A stretch of 64,000 bases of DNA from Virgibacillus chiguensis (lineage in GTDB: Bacteria > Bacillota > Bacilli > Bacillales > Amphibacillaceae): assembly GCF_900129865.1 (NCBI RefSeq), contig NZ_FQXD01000001.1:415712-479711 (forward strand). Direction: 5' to 3'. The position numbers were made by a program, and so were the translations under genes. Numbering within the stretch: position 1 is the stretch's first letter; the number at the start of each line of letters is the position of its first letter. The notes beneath the pieces were generated by a model. It saw only the letters and a program-made list of their open reading frames with translations. It had not been told where the DNA came from and made no database searches. Below are positions 28,048 to 37,494 of this stretch, in pieces.

Positions 28048-31000
28048 TTAGGTTTTTTTCACAATGTCTACATACATATCTAACTGAGCCGGAGAACCAC
28101 CTACTTCATCAAACAGAGCACCATGAGTAAAATTGGGGTCAACTTCCGTTAATTTATTTACGACAAAGCCCTCAGCACGACCTCCTGGAAAACCCGATTC
28201 TTCATGCATGACGGTATTAAACCTAAATGGTGTATGATTATACGTTGGTAAGTTTGCTTCTCTTTTCTGATCAATCGTTTGCGGTGTGGCACCATATCCA
28301 GTTTGCCCCATATTATATGCTGCACCAATAACGCCTGGAGCAATACCGCCTGTAACATAAACCGTCCCCTCTAGCGATACATTCCCATTCTTAATCACTA
28401 CGGCGTCTCCTGATTTAATGTTCCGTTTTTTTGCATCAACTGGATTTATCCAAATGTAATTATCTGAACGAATTTCTCGCAACCAAGCACTGCTAATATT
28501 TCGATACGTACCCATATTTCTTGCTTTCCAATTAATAAATTGTAATGGTTGCTTCACATCTACATCTTTTTGATCATATGCTTGAATATTTCTATACATC
28601 GGCATTCCTTCAAAATACTTACCATCAAACGAATTTTTACCAGCTGCGACTCCCTCATCATAAAAATGTACTTGGCCACCAAAACTATACTTCAAATGAC
28701 TACCATCATATTCACTACCAGCCTCTTCAAATCGACCACCACGATTCAAAACGTACACTACCTTTGCCCACTCTTCTGGCTTCACTGCTCGCTGCCACTT
28801 TTTCAAGTCAAAAAACTTCCCTAAAGCTTTGTTTCTCGCATTTTCAAAAATGGTCATTTCTCTTTTCACTGCATCAGGCACAGGTTTCCCATCATAGGCA
28901 ATGTTTGCAACTCTCTTCAAATAATAATCCTCTTCACTATGCAGTGAGCTGCCATCAGGAAATGCTTCATCCCCATAACCAGGCAACTCCATCCGTTTAG
29001 CTAGTTCAATGACACTATTTTCAAATGAACGGACATCCGGGAAAACACGAGTTACGGGTTGATAAACGCTTGCCAGCTTCGTCGTTATATTTGGATAAAT
29101 AGCTTCTCTACCCCATCGCTCTAAATAAACCGTATCTGGTAAAATAAAATCAGCATATTTGGATGTGTCACCAATTTGTACATCGGAGGCTACATATAAA
29201 GGTAAAATCTCTGGATCTTTTAATGCCTGCTCTTGAATTTGCCCATTAGGCGCCGATAATACGGGTGACATACGATGCGTGACTAACGCCTTCAATGAAT
29301 ATGGGTACTGATCTAATGCGCTTGGTAATACATCTCCAACCGTTTGTGGGCTAAAAGGAAACCAAGGACGTTTTGCCGGATAGCCATCTTTTTCAAATAA
29401 GGTAGAATCTTCGTATTTGAATTGATTTCTTGCAATTCTCACACCCCATGGCGCACGTCCATTTGGGACAGTTAATAAGTCATATTTCCCTTCAAATTCC
29501 TTAAAAAATGCTCCAGTAGTAATGTTTCCACCTTTCCAATCATAAGAGCCAATCAAATGATTTAAAATCGCAATTAAACGTTGATTGTAATACCCATTTT
29601 CATGCATCGCCGGCCCTCTGTAAGTCATAACTGCTGAACGCTTACCGTATGATGTAAACGAACGAGCAAGTTTAACCATTTGTTCTTTTGGAATTGTAGT
29701 AATGGATACATATTCCTCTAATGTTTTTTCCATTACTCTTTCTTTATACAGTTGAAAAGCTGATTTAACCTTTATACCATTAATGGTAGTATCCACTTCC
29801 AATTTGCCAGATTTAGCTTCAATATGTGAAACTGGCTCTCCATTCTCCATTACAACAAACTGTTCTTCTGTTCCTATGTTAATATCACTGGCACGTAATT
29901 TAGGACGCTTTGGATCAGACATGTTTACCAAATGTGTGGCATCACTCCAAGTCGGTTCTTCATCCCTCGCGGCAGTTTCTTTATTTGGATTTGTTAAATA
30001 GTCCTCATCATACCATTGTCGTTCAATAATAATTCGACCGAGTGCTAATGCTAATGCGGCGTCTGTACCTGGTTTAATCGGAAGCCACATTTGCGCTTTT
30101 TCAGCTGTTTTACTAAATCGCGGATCAACAACAGCCATTTGCATTCCATTCTCAATGGCATTCGTTAGCTTAGGAGCAAGCCAAGTCGGTCCTTTATTTG
30201 CAACCATCGGATTTGTCCCCCATACTAACAGAAACAAGGAATGATCCACATCGGCATACTGTCGTTTTTTTGCCTTTTCTCCTGCATACGATCGTGTATT
30301 TCCTACTACCGAGCTTATACCACAGATTCCCCCATGATGATAATAGTTATTACTTCCTAGACTACGCAAGATAAAACGCTCCATAAAATCACGTCGATCA
30401 CCAATCATAAAAGCTATTTGGTTTACTTTTGGCCCAAAATCAGGATGTTCCGTATCAATTAACACGTCTTTATATTTTTGATCAAAATCATTAAAGGTCA
30501 TTTCTTCTTGTTTTACTTTTTCCCAATCTTGCATCACTTCTTCTTGTGGAGCATGTACAGCTAATTCCTTTAATCCTGGCGTACTTAAAGTTTTACTGCC
30601 ATTTACAATTTCGTCATATGCTTCTTCCCAAGAAACCGTTTGCCACTTCCCACTACCACGAGCCCCTACTCGTCGTAATGGTTGTTTCACTCGATAGGAA
30701 TCGTAAACCGTTTGCATACCAGCTTGCCCTTTTAAACAAATACGACCACCACGAGCTCCACGACCCCCTTTTTTAACATCACCTGTCCCTTTAATCGCAT
30801 CATCTACAGACGTCTGATAAGCAATAGCTCCATAGGGTACCATATTTAGAGGACTGTATTGGTTTCCAGCTATTTTTCGAATCATGGAAGTGTAAGGTCC
30901 CGCTTGATTTCCTTCTGTTATATAAGCTTTAATTGTACAAAATGTATTACACTGTTCACATGTTGTAAAAATAACATTTTCAGCACCATAATCCTGGTAA

Positions 31001-31149
31001 TCTGTACCGTACCCATGCCCCTCATTTAACCAAACGCCATTCACTACTTGTTTCACTGGTCCAATGAAAGAAGGACCAATTACAGCAACTGCACCAAATG
31101 CCCCCATTGCTTTTAAAAATTTCCGTCGATCCATACGCTTATCTTCCAT
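28048..31149 (-). CDS. Molybdopterin oxidoreductase catalytic subunit, TtrA/SrdA-like, Tat-exported
   Basis: A 1033-residue DMSO-reductase-superfamily enzyme. The N-terminus carries RMDRRKFLKAMGAFGAVAV, a full twin-arginine signal. A 4Fe-4S site is built from CEQCNTFC near residue 65 and GGRICLKGQ near 140. The Mo region GGICGISSVVG near 280 suggests a Cys ligand, and ALAHRMSPV-type and C-terminal pterin domains (GDAVVIKNG, about residue 905) follow. Length and operon order (FeS-anchor-catalytic) match tetrathionate reductase TtrBCA and selenate reductase SrdBCA. The substrate cannot be fixed from sequence. ATG 31149 follows GGGGG and overlaps the NrfD gene end. Confidence 0.88.
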   Translation of the reverse strand: MEDKRMDRRKFLKAMGAFGAVAVIGPSFIGPVKQVVNGVWLNEGHGYGTDYQDYGAENVIFTTCEQCNTFCTIKAYITEGNQAGPYTSMIRKIAGNQYSPLNMVPYGAIAYQTSVDDAIKGTGDVKKGGRGARGGRICLKGQAGMQTVYDSYRVKQPLRRVGARGSGKWQTVSWEEAYDEIVNGSKTLSTPGLKELAVHAPQEEVMQDWEKVKQEEMTFNDFDQKYKDVLIDTEHPDFGPKVNQIAFMIGDRRDFMERFILRSLGSNNYYHHGGICGISSVVGNTRSYAGEKAKKRQYADVDHSLFLLVWGTNPMVANKGPTWLAPKLTNAIENGMQMAVVDPRFSKTAEKAQMWLPIKPGTDAALALALGRIIIERQWYDEDYLTNPNKETAARDEEPTWSDATHLVNMSDPKRPKLRASDINIGTEEQFVVMENGEPVSHIEAKSGKLEVDTTINGIKVKSAFQLYKERVMEKTLEEYVSITTIPKEQMVKLARSFTSYGKRSAVMTYRGPAMHENGYYNQRLIAILNHLIGSYDWKGGNITTGAFFKEFEGKYDLLTVPNGRAPWGVRIARNQFKYEDSTLFEKDGYPAKRPWFPFSPQTVGDVLPSALDQYPYSLKALVTHRMSPVLSAPNGQIQEQALKDPEILPLYVASDVQIGDTSKYADFILPDTVYLERWGREAIYPNITTKLASVYQPVTRVFPDVRSFENSVIELAKRMELPGYGDEAFPDGSSLHSEEDYYLKRVANIAYDGKPVPDAVKREMTIFENARNKALGKFFDLKKWQRAVKPEEWAKVVYVLNRGGRFEEAGSEYDGSHLKYSFGGQVHFYDEGVAAGKNSFDGKYFEGMPMYRNIQAYDQKDVDVKQPLQFINWKARNMGTYRNISSAWLREIRSDNYIWINPVDAKKRNIKSGDAVVIKNGNVSLEGTVYVTGGIAPGVIGAAYNMGQTGYGATPQTIDQKREANLPTYNHTPFRFNTVMHEESGFPGGRAEGFVVNKLTEVDPNFTHGALFDEVGGSPAQLDMYVDIVKKT

Positions 31150-32431
31150 TTTGATCCCCCATTTCACTTACATCATCTGCTTGGTCAAGCGGAAGTAATC
31201 GATCAGCAATCGTAAAAATAAGCAATCCCATGGCTACAATTCCAACACTTACAAGCCATTCATTATAGGTTGGATAATAGTCACCTGCTGGCATTCCCTC
31301 CATAATCGGAACTATTTGCGATGGGACAACAATATTGAAACGAACACCAATGATTCCAATTACGACAAGTATAGCAGCGATAAGTAGCGCATTTATATTT
31401 TTAGCTGTCTTTTTATAATAAACGAGAAATATAGGAACAACAGAGCCAAGAAACACTTGTATCCCCCAAAACGACCAGCTATAGGAACTTCGCATCATCG
31501 TTTGTAATGATAATAAATGAGAATCTGCTAAACTGTATAGAGCTACTAAATAATCATAGAATTGAAGTAATAAATCAATAAACAAGAAAGCGATCATTAC
31601 TTTTGCTAGCCCAATTACCATGCCTTGATCAATAGGCTGTTTCAATGCTTTACTCCTAATGATATATATGGCAAGTAGTAGCGCTGTTCCTGAAACCATT
31701 GCAGACACAACAAAGATAATTGGAAAAATACCGCTGTTCCAAGATGACCGAGCACTAACAACTGCAAATATAGCTCCAGTCCCTCCGTGTACACCTAAAA
31801 TAGCTAAAGGGATGCCGATTGTACCTAATATTTTCATCCATCTGTGATCACGCTTTTTCGTATAGTCATTAATAGTGCTATTTTTAAACGTTAAGAGCCG
31901 AGCTATTTTTCCTTTTAAACTATTATAAGAGGCTAAACGAACAAAATCTGCTCGCATAGCAACATATAATTCTACCGTTAGTAACGTAATATAAATGACA
32001 TAAAATCGCATCTCCCAGGCAAGGATACTCGTTACATTCCAGTGAATCAAGGCACTAAACGCACGCTCTGGCCTTCCTAAATCCATTAATACAAAAGTTA
32101 ATGCTACAATCATACAAACAATAGCGGTAAATAAAGCCATCTTTCCTACTTTTTCATAACGCTCCATTCCAAAAACAAAAATCATTGTTGAGAGCAAAAA
32201 CGAACCTGCACTTAAACCCACAAAAAAAATATAGAATGCAATCCAAGCTCCCCATGGAGTTATAGAAGAAAGATTTGTCGTCGTTAAACCAAGCCATAAT
32301 CGTTCAACAATAAAATAAGCTCCTATAGCAAATAATACACATAAAATTCCGACCCACCATTTAAACCATATTGATTGCGCTTTCTTTGATTTATAATGGG
32401 ATTGCTTCGCTTCATTTGCAACCGTTGACAT
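31139..32431 (-). CDS. NrfD/PsrC-type membrane quinol dehydrogenase subunit
   Basis: A 430-residue integral membrane protein with about ten hydrophobic segments; TM helices are clear at residues about 25-50, 65-90, 100-120, 200-225, 235-255 and onward. The motif FFVGLSAGSFLLS near residue 70 and the acidic/quinol region are typical of NrfD (polysulfide reductase). It should pass electrons from menaquinol to the FeS subunit. It is 12 nt after the FeS gene and overlaps the catalytic gene by 11 nt. Confidence 0.92.
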   Translation of the reverse strand: MSTVANEAKQSHYKSKKAQSIWFKWWVGILCVLFAIGAYFIVERLWLGLTTTNLSSITPWGAWIAFYIFFVGLSAGSFLLSTMIFVFGMERYEKVGKMALFTAIVCMIVALTFVLMDLGRPERAFSALIHWNVTSILAWEMRFYVIYITLLTVELYVAMRADFVRLASYNSLKGKIARLLTFKNSTINDYTKKRDHRWMKILGTIGIPLAILGVHGGTGAIFAVVSARSSWNSGIFPIIFVVSAMVSGTALLLAIYIIRSKALKQPIDQGMVIGLAKVMIAFLFIDLLLQFYDYLVALYSLADSHLLSLQTMMRSSYSWSFWGIQVFLGSVVPIFLVYYKKTAKNINALLIAAILVVIGIIGVRFNIVVPSQIVPIMEGMPAGDYYPTYNEWLVSVGIVAMGLLIFTIADRLLPLDQADDVSEMGDQNGR

Positions 32432-32443
32432 TTTAATCCCTCC

Positions 32444-33325
32444 TTACTTTAGATAAATTACATTTGGACCTGCTCCCAAATCGCTCTTTAAACGAAAAGC
32501 TCTTGGATTATTAGCAAGTTTTGCTACTGTGCTATTTGGATCATTTAAGTCTCCGAAAAAACGCGCATCTCCAATACATGTTTCTACACATGCAGGCTCT
32601 TCGCCTCTTTCTAAACGATGCAAACAAAAATTACATTTCCGTACAGTGCCAATTGGCGTCTTCTTTGGTTCCCGTTTGCCACGTTCAATTCCGTATTCTG
32701 GGCTAGTTACATCATTAAATCCTAACATCTCATCTTCATAACTTTCACCAAAATCATATGACCGTGCACCGTACGGACAAGCAACAATACAATACCTGCA
32801 GCCAATGCAACGGTCATTATCAATTGTTACAATTCCGTTATCCAATTTAAACGTTGCTCGAACTGGACAAACCTGAACACATGGAGGATTATCACAATGC
32901 ATACAAGGCATTGGTAAGTTTACTTTCGATAAATGCGGAAATTCTCCGACTTCTCTTTCTAAAACAACATTATACGAAATTCCAGGAGGGGTTCTATTCT
33001 CTGCCTTACATGCAACCGTACAAGAATCACAACCAACACATTTCTGAAGGTCAATAACCATGCCCCATTTTACACCTTTATTCCCCTTTGTATGAGGTGC
33101 TTCTTGCGCAACATGTTCGCCAAACTCTTTCATCAAAGAAGCATGATATTTTTTATGAAACGATTGAATACCCAACTGACCTGCAACGACTTTTCTAGCA
33201 TCGTCTGCCATATTTAACCCAAGTTTCGTATTATAAGGAGAATTCGCTAATTCTTCGCTGGCATCTGACAACCGTTCATCCACAATTTGATTAAAGTCAT
33301 CTTCCAGCAGTTGTTTTAAAAACAT
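32444..33325 (-). CDS. Four-cluster 4Fe-4S ferredoxin-type electron transfer subunit
   Basis: A 293-residue protein of the TtrB/PsrB/DmsB type. Cysteine groups are CVGCDSCTVACK, CMHCDNPPCVQVCP, CIGCRYCIVACPYGAR and CNFC...CVETC, enough for four 4Fe-4S clusters. There is no obvious Tat signal, so it is probably exported bound to the catalytic subunit (inference). An N-terminal extension of about 85 residues (ELANSPYNTKLGLNM) precedes the ferredoxin part. It is the first gene of the reductase operon. ATG 33325 is preceded by GGGGTGGGAG. Confidence 0.9.
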   Translation of the reverse strand: MFLKQLLEDDFNQIVDERLSDASEELANSPYNTKLGLNMADDARKVVAGQLGIQSFHKKYHASLMKEFGEHVAQEAPHTKGNKGVKWGMVIDLQKCVGCDSCTVACKAENRTPPGISYNVVLEREVGEFPHLSKVNLPMPCMHCDNPPCVQVCPVRATFKLDNGIVTIDNDRCIGCRYCIVACPYGARSYDFGESYEDEMLGFNDVTSPEYGIERGKREPKKTPIGTVRKCNFCLHRLERGEEPACVETCIGDARFFGDLNDPNSTVAKLANNPRAFRLKSDLGAGPNVIYLK

Positions 33326-33679
33326 CTCTCCCACCCCTTTCACTTGTCTTTCTTCGATTGTAAAGCACTTGTAGGTAATGGTGGTGTAACATTTATCACA
33401 CTTTTTCCAATTGTGATAAATCCGTCAAATTAAAGTAAATTTATGGTGTATCCAAATCAACTGTAGAAAAAATTATGGTTGTGCAAATGTGGCAACATGC
33501 AAAGTACGCCATAAAAGCTTAGAATAGATTACTTTGGAAAACAAATGAAGAGCGAAACCTGTAAGCCATGCTTTATTTTCAAATGACATGTTAACATCAT
33601 AATTTTGAAATGGTATGGCCTTGCTCACGCTCATCTGCATATTGTTAACTATTCGTCCTATCTTAGGATAGTTTCGTCT
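33326..33679. promoter_or_regulatory. Upstream region of the reductase operon with a 10-bp inverted repeat
   Basis: Contains ATTTATCACA (33391-33400) and TGTGATAAAT (33412-33421), a perfect inverted repeat with an 11-nt spacer. The half-site TGTGA is that of Crp/Fnr proteins but the two halves point outward. Further upstream (33490-33515, reverse strand) there is a direct repeat of TTTGCA. A TTGACG box precedes the repeat. It is the obvious place for anaerobic control. Confidence 0.5.
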
Positions 33680-33955
33680 CTATACGATTGAAAAGGAAGG
33701 AACAAAAAACGAATTATTTGTTTTACATATTTGGAAATAATTAGCAAGATGGTTACAAACATGAACATAATCGGTATACTTAGGATATGCTGGAAGTGAT
33801 ATATCAGGTGGAAAAATGATTTCAATTTGAGTTAGACCTATAGTGCGCAGAACACTACCACTGATTCCAATAATGACACGTACAATTAAACCAATGTATA
33901 ACACATTAAAAACAAGTAAAGCTAACACGGCGAAAAAGCGGTAGAAGAAGATCAT
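33680..33955 (-). CDS. Hypothetical membrane protein coupled to the bactofilin-like gene
   Basis: A 91-residue ORF whose ATG directly follows the stop of the upstream gene (TAAATG), so translational coupling is likely. Residues 1-40 are hydrophobic (FFAVLALLVFNVLYIGLIV, then VIIGISGSVL); the remainder is soluble with three Cys/His-containing patches. No family recognised. It could be a truncated protein because its second half has no clear fold signal. Confidence 0.5.
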   Translation of the reverse strand: MIFFYRFFAVLALLVFNVLYIGLIVRVIIGISGSVLRTIGLTQIEIIFPPDISLPAYPKYTDYVHVCNHLANYFQICKTNNSFFVPSFSIV

Positions 33956-34546
33956 TTAAAGAACTTCCTTTACAATTCGTATTGCACTCGAGCTTTTAGC
34001 AATCGTATACTGTTCAGTATAATACAATGTATTAATTTCACAGTTTTCCCCCAAAACAACATGCTCGCCACGAACTGTATTAGCTTGTGTGTGTGTTAGT
34101 TGAATATACTTTCCAGTGATCGACTCACTTACAAGCCGACTAGAAAATGAAAAGCCTTTTTTTATAAGCAGTTTTTCTACATTCATTTTCCCAATATGAC
34201 ACGTACATTTCATAATGATCTCTCCATGCTCTGCTTCTAAATGATCCACTCTAATTTTGCCACGAACAAATATATCTTTCGTTTGTATATGTTTTGCGCT
34301 TAACGTTCCTGTAACAATTAACTCCTCAAGCTTTGCTCGATTTATTGTTAAATGACCACCACTTTTTATTTTTTTCATTTGCACAACATCATCAATAATA
34401 CAGCTGCCTACTATAGTTGCTTCTTGCGCTTTTATAGCTTCACAAAAGCGGTGATGACCTTGTGCAGTAATAGTACGTGCAAAAATTGGTTCTAATTGTT
34501 TACTTTGACCAATGAAACGAATGTTTTGATTCACCAATTCATTCAA
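33956..34546 (-). CDS. Bactofilin-like beta-helical protein
   Basis: A 196-residue protein made of short strands with regular turns (GGHLTINRAKLEELIVTG, KHIQTKDIFVRGKIRVD, EHGEIIMKCTCHIGKMNVE), the right-handed beta-helix pattern of polymer-forming bactofilins. AGGAG precedes the ATG. It sits between a MarR regulator and a coupled small membrane protein, so a membrane-associated scaffold is plausible (inference). Assignment rests on repeat pattern, not on a signature motif. Confidence 0.55.
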   Translation of the reverse strand: MNELVNQNIRFIGQSKQLEPIFARTITAQGHHRFCEAIKAQEATIVGSCIIDDVVQMKKIKSGGHLTINRAKLEELIVTGTLSAKHIQTKDIFVRGKIRVDHLEAEHGEIIMKCTCHIGKMNVEKLLIKKGFSFSSRLVSESITGKYIQLTHTQANTVRGEHVVLGENCEINTLYYTEQYTIAKSSSAIRIVKEVL

Positions 34547-34599
34547 CTCCTATATAATTTAATAAATAAACTATATAACATGTAAACTAATATTACAAT

Positions 34600-34626
34600 A
34601 AAAAAAAGAGCCCTTTAAGAGCTCTT
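34600..34626 (-). terminator. Weak terminator overlapping the MarR stop
   Basis: AAGAGC / GCTCTT arms followed by eight T on the reverse strand; it overlaps the end of the MarR gene and may attenuate transcription into the bactofilin-like gene. Confidence 0.5.
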
Positions 34627-35022
34627 GGATACTATTTTATTCATTAATTGATTTACTTCATGTAGAATCGTCGCCAGTTCTTTCAGTTGATGAGGGGGAT
34701 ACTTTGCAAAGGTTTTTTGCACATATCTATCCCCTTCAGATGTTAGCTGCATCCTAACGACACGCCGATCCGTCGTATCCCGTACGCGCGTAATTAACCC
34801 CGTCTTTTCCAACTTGTCGCACATGGATGTTACTGCTCCGGGCGTGACGCCAGCAAATGATGCAATTTCCGCTGCTTTTAATCCCCCACTCGTTTTTAAT
34901 TTAATCAGCAAAATAATTTGTGACGGTGGCAATTCTCCATTAGATGCTAACACATCCATAAACTGCTTCGATTTATATTGAATGTCTACAATCTCATGCA
35001 TGATTGTTTCTATATCGCTCAT
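34615..35022 (-). CDS. MarR-family regulator
   Basis: A 135-residue winged-helix protein: LKAAEIASFAGVTPGAVTSM as the recognition region and the wing VRDTTDRRVVRMQL near residue 80. It is the first gene of a MarR / bactofilin-like / membrane protein unit. An imperfect palindrome at 35037-35056, just after a candidate -10, may be its own operator. Confidence 0.85.
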   Translation of the reverse strand: MSDIETIMHEIVDIQYKSKQFMDVLASNGELPPSQIILLIKLKTSGGLKAAEIASFAGVTPGAVTSMCDKLEKTGLITRVRDTTDRRVVRMQLTSEGDRYVQKTFAKYPPHQLKELATILHEVNQLMNKIVSKSS

Positions 35023-35036
35023 TCGATCACTGCCTA

Positions 35037-35056
35037 TTAGTTAATTTAATAGCTAA
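35037..35056. promoter_or_regulatory. Candidate MarR operator
   Basis: TTAGTTA and TAGCTAA separated by 6 nt, 15-35 nt before the MarR start and close to a reverse-strand TATAAT. Autoregulation is inferred. Confidence 0.45.
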
Positions 35057-35175
35057 ATTATATTATATGTAAACATAAAAAGCCAATAACAAAAAACTTA
35101 TAATCTAGTGATTAGTTAATAACAACAGTTCTTTTCCATTTTATTAAGTACCTGTTTATAACAGGGACGCCAGTT

Positions 35176-36006
35176 CTATCTATGATTTGGTTTTTCCAAA
35201 AGGCTATGGAGCCAAGCAATGCCTTCTTGCACAAATTGTTTAGAAGGGGTGAAATGAGGTGTATGCTCTAATATGAAATAGATGCCATTCATACCGGCGA
35301 GCTCTTTTATAACATGCTGGACTTTAAGGTATTTTTGACCTTCCTCCTGTGTCGGATGGATGGGCAGCCAAAAATACTTTTTGTCTTTACATGCAACATG
35401 ATGGAGATGTACTACTTTAATATGTTCCTTCCATTTAGAGATATAAGATAGCGCTTTTCCTTTTGCTCCCAGTAAATAATCCCCAATATCGATGCATAGC
35501 TTTATGTCGTACTTGGACCATCTTTCAACGGAAAAATGATGGAGCAATTCGATATTTGCAGGAGAACGATTAAACCCTAGCTTTGGTTCACAAACAATCA
35601 GGATATCATACTTCAATTGTAAATGTTGTAACCGCCTTAAACCGCTTTCCATTTTTACCATCATTTGTTCTTCAACCTTAGATTTAAAATAAGGAAAATG
35701 AACCAATACATATTTTGCTCCTAACTTAGACATCCAATTTATTTCCTCTTCAAACTGTGACCAAGCAACTTCCGGCTCTATGTTAACATACTGCAAAAGA
35801 TCATACTTGCTTCCAGTTCGATATAACGGAGAATGTAAGCCAAAGCTGAACCCGTGTCTATCCTTTAAAGACTTAAATTTTTCAAAAGCTGTTTGGTCAG
35901 AAAATTCTCCTATCTCTATATGATCAACGAAGTCATATGTAAACAATTCATTTAACTTCGAAGAATTTGTGAGTATCGTACTACCAGAAATTCCGTAGTG
36001 ATACAT
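35176..36006 (-). CDS. Sugar-phosphate isomerase/epimerase-like TIM barrel
   Basis: A 276-residue protein of the AP endonuclease 2 / xylose isomerase-like superfamily: FGLHSPLYR near residue 56, YVLVHFPYF near 103, IVCEPKLGFN near 142, LCIDIGDYL near 172, VVHLHHVA near 199 and FILEHTP near 250, giving the metal-binding His/Glu/Asp set on successive strands. The substrate is unknown. GGGGG lies 7 nt before the ATG. It is monocistronic. Confidence 0.8.
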   Translation of the reverse strand: MYHYGISGSTILTNSSKLNELFTYDFVDHIEIGEFSDQTAFEKFKSLKDRHGFSFGLHSPLYRTGSKYDLLQYVNIEPEVAWSQFEEEINWMSKLGAKYVLVHFPYFKSKVEEQMMVKMESGLRRLQHLQLKYDILIVCEPKLGFNRSPANIELLHHFSVERWSKYDIKLCIDIGDYLLGAKGKALSYISKWKEHIKVVHLHHVACKDKKYFWLPIHPTQEEGQKYLKVQHVIKELAGMNGIYFILEHTPHFTPSKQFVQEGIAWLHSLLEKPNHR

Positions 36007-36106
36007 CTAAAAACCCCCTTTTTTATTGCTTATCTATTATTCAGAATCATAAAATAAAAGACTGTTCTGCAATGGATTAATCATTTTAAACTTCTCATAA
36101 TCAATT

Positions 36107-36142
36107 AAAGGCAATAACCAAAACAGGAAGGTTATTGCCTTT
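36107..36142 (-). terminator. Terminator after the DUF4064 gene
   Basis: Perfect 13-bp stem AAAGGCAATAACC / GGTTATTGCCTTT, 11 nt after the stop codon. Confidence 0.8.
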
Positions 36143-36152
36143 ATGAAACGAT

Positions 36153-36566
36153 TTATGCAATCATTTTCTTCTCTTTACGTACTAGTGCCATGATTCCAGC
36201 AACTAAATAAACAACTCCTCCAAAAATCCCAAAAAACATCGTCAGAAAGGTTCCCCCTATTGCAGTAATAAGCAAGATAACACCTGCTATCTTTGGTTTT
36301 TTATTTCCGACAAGCAAGAAGATGGAAATCAACCCCAAAATAACACTAACGATAGAAACAATTAACATGGTTGTAGCAGCAGACTCAAATGTCTGGGATA
36401 GATCTTCTGCACTTACCTCATTAGTTCCTTCTTCTTGTAACACTTCTTCAAACAGCTGTTGTATTTCGCCGCTATCTGCTGACAAATACATTGCAGATCC
36501 AAAAATTAAAATTCCAAAAAGTAAAATTCCGATAACCGTAAAAACTATTTCTCCTGTTCGTTTCAT
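36153..36566 (-). CDS. DUF4064-like four-helix membrane protein
   Basis: A 137-residue protein with an N-terminal membrane helix (VFTVIGILLFGILIFG), an acidic outside loop (about 28-62) and three further helices ending in a basic tail. The KRTGEIVFTVIGI start is typical of DUF4064. Function unknown. GGAGG is found 7 nt before the ATG. Confidence 0.75.
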   Translation of the reverse strand: MKRTGEIVFTVIGILLFGILIFGSAMYLSADSGEIQQLFEEVLQEEGTNEVSAEDLSQTFESAATTMLIVSIVSVILGLISIFLLVGNKKPKIAGVILLITAIGGTFLTMFFGIFGGVVYLVAGIMALVRKEKKMIA

Positions 36567-36865
36567 AGTGAAGCCTCCAATAATTTTTTGTGAAAAACAA
36601 ATACAGTCATATAGACATATGTATAGGAATCCATATAACCAACAATTTGTAGTTTAAAAAGCTATCTACATGCCCGGTTGATAGCAAAGCAATTAATCAT
36701 CCCCCCTTTATGATAGTGAATATCGATTTAATTCTTATACGAATAGGCGATGTATTTAGTTTCAAAAAACCAAAAAAATTTTACTTTATGTTGCTAGATT
36801 TATTTAACATATTTCTATAGCTTTAACGCCAGATAAATGTAACAACTTTTTTGTTGCAAATCGTT
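36567..36865. other. Intergenic region
   Basis: About 300 AT-rich bases upstream of the DUF4064 gene. No ORF, repeat or RNA recognised. Confidence 0.4.
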
Positions 36866-37171
36866 TTAGTATTGCTTTTTATTCATGATTACAACAGAGA
36901 AACTATAGCCAAGGGTAAGCCAAATAATAACGACGACGGGAAGCATCATGAGCGTTTGATTCAACATCTTCTCTGTAAGGACAACACCTAATTCATTTAG
37001 TTTGCCCATCATAAAAATGATCAGTGCTCCAGGAATAACATAGCCTAGAATTAAAAACATCCGCGCTTTTTCAGCCCCAAATTTCAAGAGTAATAAGATA
37101 GATTTCGTTCCAAATATTAAAGCTACAGAGGCACTTAAAATTATCATTTGTCCCATTTCTTTTATAACCAT
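36866..37171 (-). CDS. Hypothetical three-helix membrane protein
   Basis: An ORF of about 101 residues from ATG 37171 with three hydrophobic segments (IILSASVALIFG, MFLILGYVIPGALIIFMMG, LMMLPVVVIIWLTLGYSFSVV). No good ribosome site is visible before any start, so it may be the tail of a larger permease-like gene. No family recognised. Confidence 0.4.
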   Translation of the reverse strand: MVIKEMGQMIILSASVALIFGTKSILLLLKFGAEKARMFLILGYVIPGALIIFMMGKLNELGVVLTEKMLNQTLMMLPVVVIIWLTLGYSFSVVIMNKKQY

Positions 37172-37447
37172 TTTACTAGACAATAATTCATAATATTTTA
37201 TTACTTCACAAATGTGACCAAAATATAACGCAAGGAAAAGGAAGTAATCGGTTTCTTGTTTATTTATTACTGGAAAGTGGTCATATTTTTAATTGTCCTA
37301 CAACCCCATTAAATCCCTTATCATTATAACTTGGAAAGACACATTTTATTACAATCTATGACTTATAAATATAATAATTGACTGATTTTTCAAATAAATA
37401 AACATAAAACTTATCTCTAATCCATAGGATATAAGTCAACACAAAAA
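37172..37447. other. Intergenic region downstream of adh
   Basis: AT-rich gap. A weak TGGAG/CTCCA hairpin with a T-run at 37448-37483 probably terminates the alcohol dehydrogenase gene. Nothing else seen. Confidence 0.4.
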
Positions 37448-37494
37448 AATGGAGCAACTGTTATAAGCAGAAACTCCACTTTTATCCATTATGC

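Noticed and set aside
28545..29000. 151-codon ORF opposite the molybdoenzyme gene
   Set aside because: His/Leu-rich shadow of the real coding strand.
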